Counted from the first letter of the stretch, positions 12,740 through 24,240 are shown. The stretch is 64,000 bases of DNA from Lepidostoma basale (GCA_022606425.2 JAHDVF020001510.1:62001-126000); one strand, 5' to 3'. Notes: generated by a model not told the origin, from the letters alone. Numbers and translations: made by a program.

Positions 12740-13262
12740 GGATCAGACGCTACTGCAAACTAAAAAACGTCTTTGAAAACAAAGAAACTCCAATATGTCT
12801 AAAGAGAAAAGTCTATGATTCATGCATACTGCCAGTGATGACTTATGGGATGGAGACTATGACCCTCACCAAGAGAAATGTAGAGAGATTAAGAGTCACG
12901 CAGCGTTCCATGGAAAGACATATGCTCGGCGTCAGTATCCGAGATAAAATCAGAAATGAGGAGATTAGACGCCGAACAAAAATAACGGACATCATGGAAC
13001 GACTAGCGAGACTGAAGTGGCAATGGGGGGGGTCATGTGGCGAGACAGAGTGAGGATAGATGGACCCAGAAAATAATAAGATGGAGACCATGGGAAAATA
13101 GGAGAAGCGTCGGCAGGCCGCAAAAATAGGTGGGCCGATGACATTGCTGCCGTGGGGGGGGGGGGGAATGTGGCTGCAGCTGGCAGAAGATAGAGACGAG
13201 TGGAAAGGAAGAGAAGAGGCCTATGTCCAGCAGTGGACCCATGAAGGCTGACGAAGAAGAAG
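12740..13262 (+). mobile_element. LINE family B 3' fragment
   Basis: Reads MTYGMETMTLTKRNVERLRV, then TQRSMERHMLGVSIRDKIRN and EEIRRRTK, the end of an RTE-type RT protein. A frameshift near the G-runs at 13026 and 13157 moves the rest (DDIAAV, REEAYVQQWTHEG) to another frame. It ends in an (AAG)n tail (GACGAAGAAGAAGAAG). Relatives are at 34688, 57195 and 62385. Confidence 0.85.
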
Positions 13263-13745
13263 AAGATTTTCATAATTTTGTTCATAATACTTTCTTCCGT
13301 TTTACATTCCTTCGTGATATCAACAATTGAAATTCTATCATACATCGTTTTACTACACGTACGTCTAAGGCAGGGTTCTCCAAAGGTTAAAATTATCTAT
13401 AATTTCTAGATTATTCGCCAAGTACGCGCTCTGCGAGAACATACACTTGCTAAATTTTCTGCGTAACCTAGCAAATAAATAAAACCGAGTTATTATACTG
13501 TCATTCTGTGTTTTTTATCCAACATGTCACAAACAACAACAATAAGCCATTAGTTGTCACGGGCCTGATTGATAACACTGGTCATTAGCTGTCGCGGGAT
13601 TGATGACACTAGCGGGCCATAATTCAGAGACCTCTGGTCTAAGTGATCTACCGCATTTATTCGGTTATCAATATTATTTTGCCAGTTTCATGCATCGCTT
13701 TCCAACATAAAAAAAAGTTGGAACTAGAATTCCATTGTGAACGAC
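13263..13745 (-). mobile_element. LINE family A fragment split by a hAT MITE
   Basis: Minus-strand family A sequence (13263-13362) resumes at 13645 (GATCTACCGCATTTATTC, then CCAGTTTCATGC). The two parts are contiguous in the LINE and are separated only by the hAT element, so the LINE is the older insertion. Confidence 0.75.
13363..13644. mobile_element. hAT-type MITE with 8-bp target duplication
   Basis: Body 13371-13636 starts CAGGGTTCTCCAAAGG and ends with the inverse of CAGAGGTCTCTGAATT. Flanks are GTCTAAGG (13363-13370) and GTCTAAGT (13637-13644), a 7/8 match. CAG ends and 8-bp duplications are hallmarks of hAT elements. It is non-coding and inserted in a LINE A copy. Confidence 0.85.
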
Positions 13746-14319
13746 CACTTGCGAATGGAATTTCAACATTCATTCAGTTTTACGTTTCACTTGCAAATAC
13801 AGCGGAAAAAGAACGCGAGTGTTCCAAATTCGAATTTGAAATCGAAAACAAATGAACGTCGCGGCGCAGCGCGTTATCTGTGCACCAATGTGCGCCGCGT
13901 GTGATGTCATATTTAAATAAGTAAACCGCATTAATTTTCCGAGATAATTCCGATAGAATTTATGTAAGAGCGTTTTGAAAAAAATAGCCATTAAGAAAGA
14001 TTTATGGGCGGTCCGCCGATGCGCGGCGCGAGATGGCGTCATTCCAGAGATATTGCACGGCAATATAGATTGGTAGTCAATATCACATATGTACTTATCG
14101 TGTCACCCCTTTATCATTGAGAATTATAAACCAGTTTGCATATTCTAAAACTTGTATTTAAAAAAATAAAATAAGTCATTTTTAGTTTAATCAACAACTC
14201 TTTACATTTTATTTATCCCCTCTAATTATTTTCAAATTCATTAAAAAATTTTAAGAGCGTATTCCATATTAAATAAATGTTCTGTCCGTGAAACACCTAT
14301 AATTTTCATTATATTTCCC
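13746..14319. other. Intron with GC-rich palindromic words, no gene
   Basis: Contains GC-rich patches with inverted words (GTCGCGGCGCAGCGCG near 13858; GGTCCGCCGATGCGCGGCGC near 14009) and otherwise AT-rich DNA. Probably a decayed element. No coding signal. Confidence 0.45.
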
Positions 14320-14865
14320 CTTATATTCGTTGTAATGCTCCTAATATTAATTGTAATGCTCCTCATACTCGTTGTAATGCTCTTCATACTCGTTGTACTG
14401 TTCCTCATACTCGTTATAATGCTCCTCATACTCGTTGTAACGCTCCTCATTCTCGTTATAATGCTCCTCATACTCGTTGTAACGCTCCTCATTCTCGTTG
14501 TAATGATCCTCATACTCGTTGTAATGCTCTTCATTGTCGTTGTACTGTTCCTCATACTCGTTATAATGCTCCTCATGCTCGTTGTAATGCTACTCATACT
14601 CGTTGTAATGCTACTCATACTAATTGTATTGCAAATCATACTAATTGTAATGCTCCTCATACTCGTTGTAATGCTCCTCATACTCGTTGTAATGCTAGTC
14701 GTACTTGTTGTACTGTTCCCCATACTTGTTATGCTACTCATACTTGTTGTAATGCTACTCATACTCGTAGACATGCTACTCATACTCGTTTTAATTATTC
14801 TCATACTCTTTGTTATTGTCCTCATACTCGTTGTAATGGTCCTCATACTCGCTGTAATACTCTAA
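14320..14865. repeat. 21-bp minisatellite, block 1
   Basis: About 25 copies of a 21-bp unit, consensus TGCTCCTCATACTCGTTGTA plus one A. The unit is a multiple of three and has few stops, so both strands give long artificial ORFs: 201 codons of MRSITTS heptads on minus and 176 codons of LLILVVM on plus. These are repeat artefacts. The same unit resumes at 15012 after a 146-bp insertion. Confidence 0.95.
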
Positions 14866-15005
14866 TGATAATGCCTTAGAAAGGCGAAACATGTCATTCC
14901 CATTAAACTTTTTTTTTTAACTTTTAGGAAACAGACGTTTTCACACGAATTAATTATTTAATATGAAGTTTTACATCATTATTGAAGAAAAAAATTATAT
15001 CCGTT
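14863..15005 (+). mobile_element. Penelope/hammerhead-like terminal fragment inside the minisatellite
   Basis: Begins TGATAATGCCTTAGAAAGGC then GAAACATGTC: a stem-loop GCCTT-AGA-AAGGC followed by GAAAC and GTC. This is the pattern of the hammerhead-like elements elsewhere, but the 5' core is decayed. It continues CGAATTAATTATTTAATATG, which recurs at 17100, 54310 and 60575. It splits the 21-bp array. Confidence 0.6.
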
Positions 15006-15011
15006 CTAATT

Positions 15012-15180
15012 CATTACATACTTGTTGTAATGCTCTCCATACTCGTTATAATGCTCTCCATACTCGTTATAATGCGCTTCATACTCGTTATAATGCTCTT
15101 CATACTCGTTATAATGCTTCTCATACTCGTTTTAATGCTTTTTATTCTAGTTGTAACGCTCCTTATACTCGTTATAATTC
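15012..15180. repeat. 21-bp minisatellite, block 2
   Basis: About eight more units (TGCTCTCCATACTCGTTATA plus A) of the array at 14320-14865, with subunit drift towards CTCGTTATAATGCT. Sequence to about 15720 (CATACT, TTCCACT words) looks like further decayed units. Confidence 0.9.
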
Positions 15181-16139
15181 TTATTCCGCTGACACTCGCC
15201 CCCTTTCCACTAACATAGATTACATTTCAATTCCTATTAAAATCCAATTTAATTCCAATTACATTGTATTCATTTCCAATAATATATTAATTCAATTTCC
15301 CCTTCTGATTGCTTAATTTCATTATAATACTATTGTTCGATCAAAATATGATTATTTTTAATTAATCTCTTAATAATTCAAATTGGAATAAAATATCGCT
15401 TCATTTCCACTTTGATGCATATTTAAATTTCCACTTTTGATGTGACCTAATTGGGTTTGATTTATTTCCACTCATACTCTAACCAACACCTCTCAAACTT
15501 GTTTTAATCCTATGTGTATTTCTGTATTTTTTATGTTTGTTATTATTCAATTCACACTTATTCCAGTAATCATCGTACTTAATTTCCCTCATACTTGTTA
15601 CATTCAAATTAAACTTAAATTCGTTAACACTCTATTTATACTCGTTGCAATTCTTCTCATTTTGTTTCAATTCCACACATATTCTTTCCAAATATATTAA
15701 TATTCCAAAATGATTCCACAATGATAACATTTCACTTGACCTACATGCAAATGGCTTGCAGTGGGTACACATAAACAAAGAATACTTTTAAAAACACAGT
15801 AACATTCAAATCACGCGTCTCTTAATCCGAAGCCATTTAAAAAAAACGTTCCTGATTCAAATAATAGAACATCACAAAGTCTGTCCTATTGATCTTTAGA
15901 AATGGCGGGACGGCAGCCCATTGGACCGGAAGCGGGAGAGCGAACGTTCTATTTTCAAAAACATAACGTAAGCCGTATCCGTTTCATGGAGAAGTATCGA
16001 TTTTAAACTGGCATCGCCGCTCGATTAGTTTTGGAACAATCGTCACAAGTAAACAATACACTCATCAAAGCCAGTATATAAAATTCAATCCGCAAGGAAA
16101 GATCGTCGCGAAAGATTCACGAGATAATTTACGTAGGCA
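15181..16139. other. AT-rich intron with decayed repeat words
   Basis: 15181-15720 keeps scattered TTCCAATT and CTCATACT words from the decaying array. 15890-16139 is less AT-rich (GGACGGCAGCCCATTGGACC) without a recognisable gene. Confidence 0.4.
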
Positions 16140-16525
16140 TGAAGAAATTTTACGAATTTATATAGGGTCCAGAATGTCCATCGCGGCGTGCGCTGTGTGC
16201 TACGTAGCCCCGTCCTGTTGGAACCACATGTTGTCGGTATCCAAATCATCCAGTTTAAGCTACAATAGTCACAAATTTATGCCTTAAACGACGTATTGTG
16301 GACTCTGCAGGACGGCCATGAATACCAGAAATTGGCGAACAGAGCACTGATTTGAATAATAAATTTTAACAATTTCAACACGTTGTTGAAGCGTCTAGCG
16401 TTCCATGGTGAAATGTCAAGACTAAACAAGTATTCTTGACAAATTTGACAGCTATTGCTTTACCAAAATGGCCGCTTTACGCTGTCAAAGTTCGAGCGTC
16501 CCTATTGAAAAACCCTTTGATCACC
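16140..16525 (-). pseudogene. Mariner/IS630-type transposase relic
   Basis: On the minus strand: TLQQRVEIVKIYYSNQCSVR with an internal TAG four codons after the Met, then after a frameshift GRPAESTIRRLRHKFVT, then after a large deletion LDDLDTDNMWFQQDGAT, a TAG stop and HTA. The FQQDGAT-x-HT string is the conserved region around the second catalytic Asp of IS630/Tc1/mariner transposases. Two stops, a frameshift and the deletion make it dead. The end TTCGAGCGTCCCTATTGAAA (about 16490) resembles TTCGAGCGCTCTTAATGAAA at 16663, a second TIR-like end. Confidence 0.8.
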
Positions 16526-16785
16526 AGAATACATCACCTACAGCGAAGCCACGGCGGCCATTTGACCGAAATTATATTTCATACATAATGTCATTGAATG
16601 TCCTCTAAAATAAAATAAAAATTGTGGTAATATTACTTAGACAGGATGTTTTATTTCATTTCAAAGTTCGAGCGCTCTTAATGAAAAACCTATAGTTACA
16701 ATATATTTCTATGTTTTATGCGATATATTTATACGACAAAAACAGAAAAACATTTTTTAATGCGATTCTAGAAAATTGCATGTTT

Positions 16786-17085
16786 TCCTCGGTCGTCCTC
16801 GGCTTCTTTTTCCACTCACGCTGCTTGTGTACAACTTTTTAACCATTCTACTCTCATCCATTCGTTCCATGTCTCCAAACCATCTCAGGGATCCTTTTTT
16901 AATTTTATCAATGATGCAGTCATCTGCCTTACATTTCTTTCTTATTTCATCGTTCGGTATTCTATCATACAACGTTTTCCCGCCCATTATTATTAGTGAT
17001 CTCATTTCTATGGCGTTTATCCTGCTTTCATCATTCTTTTGCCAGCTCCAAGCTTCAATTAACAAACTTTTAATAATATCTTAGC
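16786..17085 (-). mobile_element. LINE family A fragment (subfamily A2)
   Basis: The minus-strand frame reads SRINAIEMRSLIIMGGKTLY, DRIPNDEIRKKCKADDCI and KLYTSSVSGKRSRGRPRKTC. The DDCI/TSSV wording separates this subfamily from the ECGAN/NDVN copies. Both ends are truncated, with no tail. Confidence 0.85.
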
Positions 17086-17574
17086 AAGGCGAAAGAGGCG
17101 TTTTCCTTCGTATTAATTATTTAATAGGCAGTTTTACATTATTGTTCAAGAAACAATAAATATATAAGCGATTCAAGAAAAAAATATTACGCACAAAATA
17201 AAAATCAAATAATGTTTATTAAAAAATAAATATAGTTATAATTCGACAAAAATAAGCCAGGAAGATTAAATTTGCCGTTACAATCTTTCCATCCGGATTT
17301 CACTTTTCTCGCGGGAAAAGCGTCGGTATACGCACTGTCGTACGAACATATCTTGACATTTGCGTCCGATTCTATTTTCGAATGTTGTCCTTTCGAACTT
17401 TCAATTTTTCAAACCGGCTAATTGGACATTTCGAACGAGGGGCGTACTATTTCGCGGTAATTTTTTTTAAAAATCGAACGGGGTTCAAAATATGATAATT
17501 AAAAATTTACAAATATTTTTAATACGATTGGCAAACACAGAATATATCGTACGCGCTATAAAATAATACAAAAC
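17086..17574. other. Intron; hammerhead-like remnant at the start, otherwise nothing
   Basis: 17083-17150 holds a decayed copy of the CGTATTAATTATTTAATA element end. The rest is AT-rich with a CG-richer patch (17281-17460) and no coding or repeat signal I recognise. Confidence 0.4.
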
Positions 17575-18062
17575 AAACAAACCATCACGCCGTTTCGCCG
17601 AAGACGCCACATTACTCTATTCTGACACACCTCTCTAGATTCCTACACATACATACAGCGAGTCATACACGCACGTCGATTCTTCCGACTTCTAACATGG
17701 CCCGAACCATCAAAAAATGATTAATTTGGTCATGCCATGTTTTCCTCGGTCTTCCTCGATTCTGTAATGCATTCACATCGTAAACGTTTACTTTATTAAC
17801 AATTCTTTCTTTTTACATGCGTTCATTGTAATCAAACCAACGCAATGATAATTTTATAATATTGTTCATATAACTTGCCTTCGTTCTACATTGCTTCCTA
17901 ATATCAACATCTGAAACATCGTTTTACCACACATACATCTAAGTGATCTCATATCTACCGAATTTATTCTGATCTCATTCTTCTTCTGTAGTTCCACGCT
18001 TCGCTACCACACATAAGGGTTGGAACTAGAATTCCATTGTGAGTGGCCATTTTTATTTCTAG
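17575..18062 (-). mobile_element. LINE family A 3' fragment
   Basis: The 3' UTR word ACCATCACGCCGTTTCGCCG at the left end is followed by degenerate antisense of the GRPRKTWHDQ region and of the YGSEAW region near 18000. Many frameshifts; an old copy. Confidence 0.75.
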
Positions 18063-18159
18063 ATATATTTTAGTACAGTACGAGTATATTACATGTAAAA
18101 ATCCTTAAATTTTATAATGATGGCAACACTTTCTACAGCGCATGCGCTAACATTTAGAA

Positions 18160-18285
18160 CAACTATTTGAATAATAATTTAATAAAACGATGTTTTTTAA
18201 ACTACTTCTACTTTTGTCTTAATTTCGACAGTGACCGGTTTCGCCGGCTCGCTGGCATCGACAGACTGACTGGCCACATATTTTG
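18160..18285. mobile_element. Inverted-repeat element P2, one arm only
   Basis: TTTAATAAAACGATGTTTTT, the TTTTGTCTT-AATTTCGACAG stretch and ACCGGTTTCGCCGGCTCGCT match the outer arm of the element at 39184-39930 and the hairpin at 46841-46973. The opposite arm is missing. Confidence 0.75.
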
Positions 18286-18414
18286 AATTAAAAGCAATCT
18301 TTTATCTAACTTTTTAACCGTTTTGCAAATCCTAGTGGGTAGGTGAAAATATATGTCAAACACGTACATTCTTCTGCATTCATACATCGTGACACACAAG
18401 CTCAACAATAAATA

Positions 18415-18540
18415 TTTTACTTATTTGGTTATGCCATGTTTTCCACTATTCATTTTTTTCATTCATACTATAAAACATTTTAATAATTTTATCATCTATT
18501 TCTTCCATGTGTCCAAACCATCTAACTGTTTTATCTGTAT
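18415..18540 (-). mobile_element. LINE family A fragment
   Basis: Antisense family A words (TTGGTTATGCCATGTTTTCC; CCATGTGTCCAAACCATCTA) with a degenerate middle. Faces the plus-strand copy that starts at 18565. Confidence 0.6.
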
Positions 18541-18564
18541 ATTTTATTAAACTCGCATTCACAA

Positions 18565-19022
18565 TGAAGTTTTGGTTCCAACCGTTATGTATGGAAGCGA
18601 AGCATGAAACTGGCAGAAGAACTGAGAGCAGAATAAATGCGGAAGATATGCGATCCCTTAGAAGAATGGGTGATAAAATGATCTACGACATAATTTCAAA
18701 TGCTGATATCAGCTGAATAAAGTATTATGAACAAAATTATGAAATGATCACTGTGTTGGATTGGACATATGGAACGCATTAATTAAGAAAGTATACGTTA
18801 ACGATATGAATGGAGTACGGAGTCGAGGACATTCGAGGAAAACATGGCATGACCAAATGAATAAAATTTTGAAAGGTCGGATATATTAGAAATCGGAAGA
18901 ATCTACGTGCTATGACTCGATGTTTGAATGTGGAGGAATCTAGAGAGGTGCGTCAGGATACATAAGTATGGCGGTCCATACATTCTGCCTATCCTTCTGG
19001 GGAAACGACGCGATAGTTGCTA
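18565..19022 (+). mobile_element. LINE family A 3' fragment
   Basis: Starts in the PLCMEAKHETG region, passes SRINAEDMRSLRRMGDKMIY, and ends in CCTTCTGGGGAAACGACGCG. Multiple frameshifts and stops. Confidence 0.8.
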
Positions 19023-19639
19023 TTGTGGATATTAAACTCATTCATCTAAATTAAATATCTGTCATACATCGTCTTTCCTCACATTACTCGCATTGATCTC
19101 ACTTGAACGTATTTTTCCTTATTTCATCCTTTTTTTGGCGGGAAATTTTTTGTATTTTTTTTTCAAATTGACATTTACGGCGTTCTATTTTCAAACTGGG
19201 GCGCTCCTTTCCCAAACGGTTAGAGCGGCATTGCGCAAGCGCGGCTCGTATTATTGCTATTCCGAACAGGTCGGCCGGATTTATAAGCCGTTAGTGAGTG
19301 AAAAGAACACAATTTTAAATATATATGTCACACAGGCACGCGGGTCAAAAGGACAAATGTGCGTTTATAGAAAATTTGAAATTAGAATAATTTCAATTCT
19401 AAATTCAAATAACAAACTGACACTTTTTTTTCAAACAAATATTTGAACATTTCATAGTTTCTTAACAACTGAATCAAAAATCTTAATTTATTTATTTAAT
19501 GAATCTCCAATGATGACGCCATTGTCAAATCTTCAATTTTGTATTATCTGTATTTTGTTTTGTTTCGTAATTATAGAAAACAAACTAACCGTCGCGCCGT
19601 ATCTCCGAAGTACTGGGCAGATATCATTGACCGGTTTCG

Positions 19640-19930
19640 CGATATATAATATGTTATTATGCAACATATGAAAATTAGAAAGGTCTCATATTTGGGTCAT
19701 GTGCTAAGGGGAGAAAAATACCACCTCCTTCGACTGATATTAATGGGTAAAGTGGAGGGAAGTCGACGGAGAGTTGGTAGAAGGCAGCTGTCCTGACTGC
19801 GGAACATCAAAGAGTGGACAGGAATAACAAGAGTTTAGAACCTGTTCCAAGTGGCGTATGATAGAGATACCTTTGCTGCAGTGATCGCCAACGTTGGGGG
19901 GACCTGACACGGCACCGAAAGAAGAAGATG
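19640..19930 (+). mobile_element. LINE family E 3' fragment
   Basis: Frameshifted code for KVSYLGHVLRGEKYHLLRLI, then EGSRRRVGRRQLSWLRNIKE and VIANVGGT, ending in GAAAGAAGAAGATG, the family E (GAA)n tail. Best preserved relatives at 49194 and 51130. Confidence 0.8.
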
Positions 19931-20125
19931 CAATAACATGAATAGAAACGACATGAAGTGGCACGATCAAATAAATCAATTATTTAATGTCGGCCACGCA
20001 AGGAGTCGTAGAAATGGACGTGCGTGCATGACACGATGTATGAATGTTGAGGAATCGAGAGAAGTATGTCAGAAAAGAACAGCGTAGCGTTATAATTAAT
20101 TGTTGTCTTCCCCTTCGGGGGGACG
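19931..20125 (+). mobile_element. LINE family A 3' fragment
   Basis: AAGTGGCACGATCAAATAAA, GTCGGCCACGCAAGGAGTCG and CCCCTTCGGGGGGACGGC are family A 3' sequence. It abuts the family E tail directly. Confidence 0.85.
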
Positions 20126-20345
20126 GCTTACTGATTAGTTTTTGTTTTGTTTTTATAGAGTCTACGTTACTTTTAATTATTATTGACGTTTCCGCTTATA
20201 TGTTTGCAAATTTAGGCATTTCAGAAATCAGTGATTGTATTTTGCCTCTGAGAAAAATGATTGTTTTATATTACGTTACTTAAGAGTTATTACATTATTT
20301 GATTTCAAATGGGGAAAATTTTCAAGCAAAAAACCCCGCTTAAGT
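20126..20345 (+). repeat. Dispersed repeat R3, copy 1
   Basis: From TTTTTATAGAGTCTACGTTA to TTCAAGCAAAAAACCCCGC, about 200 bp, nearly repeated at 39297-39500 inside inverted-repeat element P2. Non-coding; identity unknown. Confidence 0.8.
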
Positions 20346-20599
20346 AATGGTTAGTAGTTACTTAGAAACGAGATCGAAATAATAATAAAAATACGTTATT
20401 GATGTAAATGGAACAAGAAATCAAAGAATACCGAGGAACCAATTAAATTTTATAAGTCTAGAAAGTTACAAGTAGAATGTATGAATAATACTGAAGACGT
20501 TATGCCAGGATAGAAGAGTGGAGCAAACCTGTTTCACTGCCTATTGATTAGGAGAATTACCACGATGGCTTCATTCCTTAAACATACTTTTTATTGTAT
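20346..20599. other. Intron, nothing recognised
   Basis: AT-rich, with no shared repeat or coding signal. Confidence 0.5.
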
Positions 20600-20945
20600 A
20601 GTTTTGAGGAATTCCGAGATGAAGACACTGAGAACGATAGCAGACAAGACACTGAGAAATCGCACGAGGAACACCAGAATAAGAGAGATATGTGAGGTTG
20701 AGGATATTTTATAAGATGGAGTAGACAGCGAAGGAAGGACTGGTACGGTCATGTCCAAGGAATGGACACTACTAGACTCCCCTATATTGCACTACATAAT
20801 CAGCCTCATGGGAGTCATCCCTCGTGCAAGACGTTCTAAAAGATGGAAGGACAGCTGGGAATCTACCTCACAGGATGAGCAATCCTCTGGAGAACTGACC
20901 ACAAAGGTCTACAACAAGGAAGAAGAAGAAGAAAAGGTATAGTTT
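20600..20945 (+). mobile_element. LINE family F 3' fragment
   Basis: Degenerate RT C-terminus: REICEVEDI, then RQRRKDWYGHVQGMD in another frame, then RSKRWKDSWESTSQDEQSS and an (AAG)n tail. The KRW-x-DSW-x-STSQ-E/D signature also occurs at 31640 and 25372. Confidence 0.75.
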
Positions 20946-21123
20946 TAAAAATTCATATTACGTCTTGCAACAATATGTATTTGGGCACAGAGGAAGATAC
21001 GTGAGGTGATGTTTAATGTAATATTACCCTTATATGGAAGCCATACGTGACCAAACCATCGCAATAACACAATTTAATCAACAAAGTCGCACTCACAAAC
21101 GAATATAATAATACTTTTAAAAA

Positions 21124-21598
21124 ATATATGTATGGAAGCGAAGCGAAGCATGTAACTGGCAAAATAAGGATGAAAGTAAAATAAATGCAGTAGAAATTAG
21201 ATCTCTTAGACGAATGTGGGGATACTCTGTGTATGATAGAGTGTCGAATGAAAATACAAGAAGTGAGTGCGGTGCGAATGATGGTGTTATGAACAAAATA
21301 ATGAAAGGATCATTAATATGGTTTGGACACATGGAAAGAATGAATGGTAAAAAAAGTATATGTTGACGTTGTAAATGAAACTAAAAATAGAGGAAAATCT
21401 AGGAAAACGTGGCACGATCAAATAAATCAAATATTGAACGTCGGCCACGTGAGGAGTCAGAGAAATCGACGCGCGTGCATGACACGTAAATGATTGTTGT
21501 AGAAGCGAGAGAAATATGTCAGGAAAGAAAAGTGTGGCAGTCTATTCGTTCTGCCTACCCCTTCGGGGAGACGGCGTGATGGTTAGTTAGTTAGTTTT
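21124..21598 (+). mobile_element. LINE family A 3' fragment with TTAG tail
   Basis: Runs from the YGSEA region (21125) with a stop after six codons and frameshifts, through RMWGYSVYDRVSNEN and the HDQINQILNVGHVRSQRNRR region, to CTTCGGGGAGACGGCGTGAT and (GGTTAGTTAG)n. Confidence 0.9.
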
Positions 21599-21649
21599 AA
21601 AAAATAAATTGTTTATTTTTACACAAAAATATTTAAGTCCTAACAAAAT

Positions 21650-22035
21650 TATCATCACGCCATTTATCGTAAGGGGTTAGCATACAAGTGGACCACCGCA
21701 CTTTTCAATTATGACATATTTATCTTGTATTCATTCACACATCGTAACATGCACGCACTTCGATTTCCTCAATTTCCCACGTGACTGAGATAAAACAATT
21801 CGATAGATTTGATTATACCGCGTTTTCCTAGATCTACCACGATTTTGTGCTCCATTCGCATCGTTAACGCACACTTTTATCACAATATTTTTTTCATGTC
21901 ACCAAATCCTAAATTTCATTATATTATTCAAAATGCTTTCGTACGCGCTCCATACATCTTTTACAATGTATTCACATATAATATTTATCTTACGTATATT
22001 TTTTTATACACATTCGTCTAAGAGATCTCATTTTA
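21650..22035 (-). mobile_element. LINE family A fragment, old
   Basis: Antisense CATCACGCCATTTATCGTAA at the 3' side, then CCGCGTTTTCCTAGATCTAC and CATTCGTCTAAGAGATCTCA. Strongly diverged. It forms a tail-to-tail inverted pair with the 21124-21598 copy. Confidence 0.7.
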
Positions 22036-22603
22036 CACCTGTTTTTATTTTATATTCATTTAAAAAAATGGTTTTTGATTAATTTTTTAACTAAAAAATT
22101 TCATTTCATTTGTTTGTCCTTGTAAACTCAATGTCGAAACTTTTGTATAGAGATATTTTCACTAGAAACAGAACACTTAATATTTGAAAAAAAAAACATA
22201 ACTCGCTCGTTGGATTACGATGCAAAAATCAATACCGCGAGATATAAGAGGCTGAATTCATCCTTTGCGACAGGAAAAAAAACTAGTTTATGATTGCCAA
22301 GCAACTGACAATCTTCACTCGCGTAATTGGTGTAAATACACGTTAAAAAAGACACGAAAATGATTTAAATACCGGACGACATGTCACAATTGAGGTTAAG
22401 TTGTTTAGTTTGTGAAAATTCCGCTCGGGGGGGAGTGGCGCTGCCGTTTGGATCAGCTGTTCTCACGGCTGTCGGACGGGATACGTGACGTATACAAAAG
22501 GGATAATGACATTCATTCAGAAATATAATCTCTCAGACGAATGTGTGTACAAATCGTAATACCATCATAATGTCAAACGATGTATAAAAAAATAAAATAA
22601 CTA
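22036..22603. other. Intron with a GC-rich patch, no gene
   Basis: AT-rich except 22425-22495 (GCTCGGGGGGGAGTGGCGCT, GGATCAGCTGTTCTCACGGC), which is locally GC-rich and unique in the window. No ORF or promoter motif supports a gene. Confidence 0.4.
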
Positions 22604-23035
22604 ACTAACCATCAGGCCCTCTCTCCGAAGGGGTAGGCAGAAAGAATGGACTGCCACGCTTTTCTTTCCTGACATATTTCTATCGCTTCCTCAACATTCA
22701 TACATCGTGTCATGCACGCGCGCCGATTTCTCTGACTCGTCACGCGGCCGACATTCAATATTTGATTTATTTGATCGTGTCACGTTTTCCTCGGTCTTCC
22801 TCTATTTCTAGTTCCATTTATATCGTTAACATATATTTTTTTTATCATACTTTCTTCATTCATTCTTTCCATGTCTCCAAACCATCTTAAAGATCCTTTC
22901 ATTATTTTGTTCATAACACCACCATTCGCACCGCATTCACTTCTTATATTTTCATTTCACACTCTATATCCACACATTCGTCTAAGAGATCTCATTTCTA
23001 CTGCATTTATTATACTTTCATCGTACGTTATTTAT
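22604..23035 (-). mobile_element. LINE family A 3' fragment
   Basis: (CTAA)n tail and the 3' UTR (CTCTCCGAAGGGGTAGGCAG), then antisense of ACMTRCMNVEEARE, GRPRKT and HMERMNEES. 5' truncated near 23035. Confidence 0.9.
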
Positions 23036-23749
23036 TTCCACTTAAATATTTAATATCACAATATTTCTACACATATTAACAACAGCAGTAAATTAGACAA
23101 ACTAGAATCTTTGGAAATCCTCAAGTCGGTGAAATTGGGAGAAAACATTATTAATAATCAGATTCCTTTTACTCCTTTATCCTTGAATACCCTTTCAACT
23201 TTTAGTCTTCCAAGCCCCCATTCGCAATAATATTTTCCAACGTAATTTATTAGAAATAACGTTTGGAGGTTTATCCTCTACTGCCACGTCGATCATTTAA
23301 CCTACATTTTCAACATGGAGTTATAATCTCCGTGTTATAAAAGCAGCTAATCTCTATAAGAGTATTAACGTTGTTTTTTCCGATAAAAGCGAACATACGC
23401 GTAGTAAGGCCGAAAAGATTATGGTCAACTTCTTTCGCTGGGATCTCTAGAGATTTGGAATAACATAAAAAGTGATACGTATGATCGGTATTAATAATAA
23501 TAAATTAGATGATTTATAAAGTATGGTTTTATGAAAATAACATCTAAAGGGCGCTGTACAAAATTCATATATTTAATATTTTATATAATTCGGTTATAAA
23601 CTAAACACATTAAGTGTAAGGGTTGCGCCTGACACAGTCGATCAATATTAACAAAGGTGCGTTTTTAACTCAAAGATCAGGGAAATATGAGAGGTCGAAG
23701 ATGTCGTTAGGTGGTGGAGGTCTCTCTCTCTGGTTTCAATCCTGGGATT
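23036..23749. other. Intron, nothing recognised
   Basis: No repeat family or coding frame recognised, apart from weakly coding-like words near 23090-23440 that are broken by stops. Confidence 0.45.
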
Positions 23750-24240
23750 GGTTTGCAGCAATTTCCTATATTCTTCTTTTCCATTCTTCCCTGTCTTGTG
23801 CGGCTCTTTTGAAATCTGCATATGATAAGCAGCGCACGTCCACCAACAGGTCCTCCAGGTACTCTCGGCGTGGGCGTCCCCTAGAGTTTGTCCCCTCGGT
23901 CATACCCTCCATTATGGCATGCAAGAGGCCGTCTTGTCGCATTACATGGCCGATCCATCTTGCATGCCTTTCGGACAAGGTCCTGAACAGGTGTCTTCCT
24001 TCTTCGATTCTTTGGAGAATCTTCTCATTTGTAATGCGGTCTCTCCAGGAAATTCCTAATAGTCTTCTATAGGACCACATCTCAAAAGCCTCTAGTCTCC
24101 GTTTATCTCTTTCGGATAGGCACCATGTCTCGCAGCCGTACATCAAGATACTCCATACATAGGTCTTGATGAGGAGTAGTATTTTCAGTTTTAGGTCTAT
24201 ATTATTCGATTCTATTATTTTCGACCTTTCATTAAATGCA
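23750..24240 (-). mobile_element. LINE family D fragment (RT C-terminal ORF, 126 codons)
   Basis: The minus-strand frame 24146-23766 reads MMYGCETWCLSERDKRRLEA, FEMWSYRRLLGISWRDRITN, HARWIGHVMRQDGLLHAIME, RGRPRREYLEDLLVDVRC. Upstream (24240-24147) is KIIESNNIDLKLKILLLIKT. This is the domain after the RT palm in RTE-type LINEs. It is the best preserved family D copy and is open across the C-terminal region. Confidence 0.9.

Noticed and set aside
14241..14865. 201-codon (minus) and 176-codon (plus) ORFs
   Set aside because: Products of the 21-bp minisatellite; heptad repeats on both strands with no start context.
23623..24072. 149-codon plus ORF
   Set aside because: Antisense of the LINE family D RT C-terminus, which is the real code on minus.
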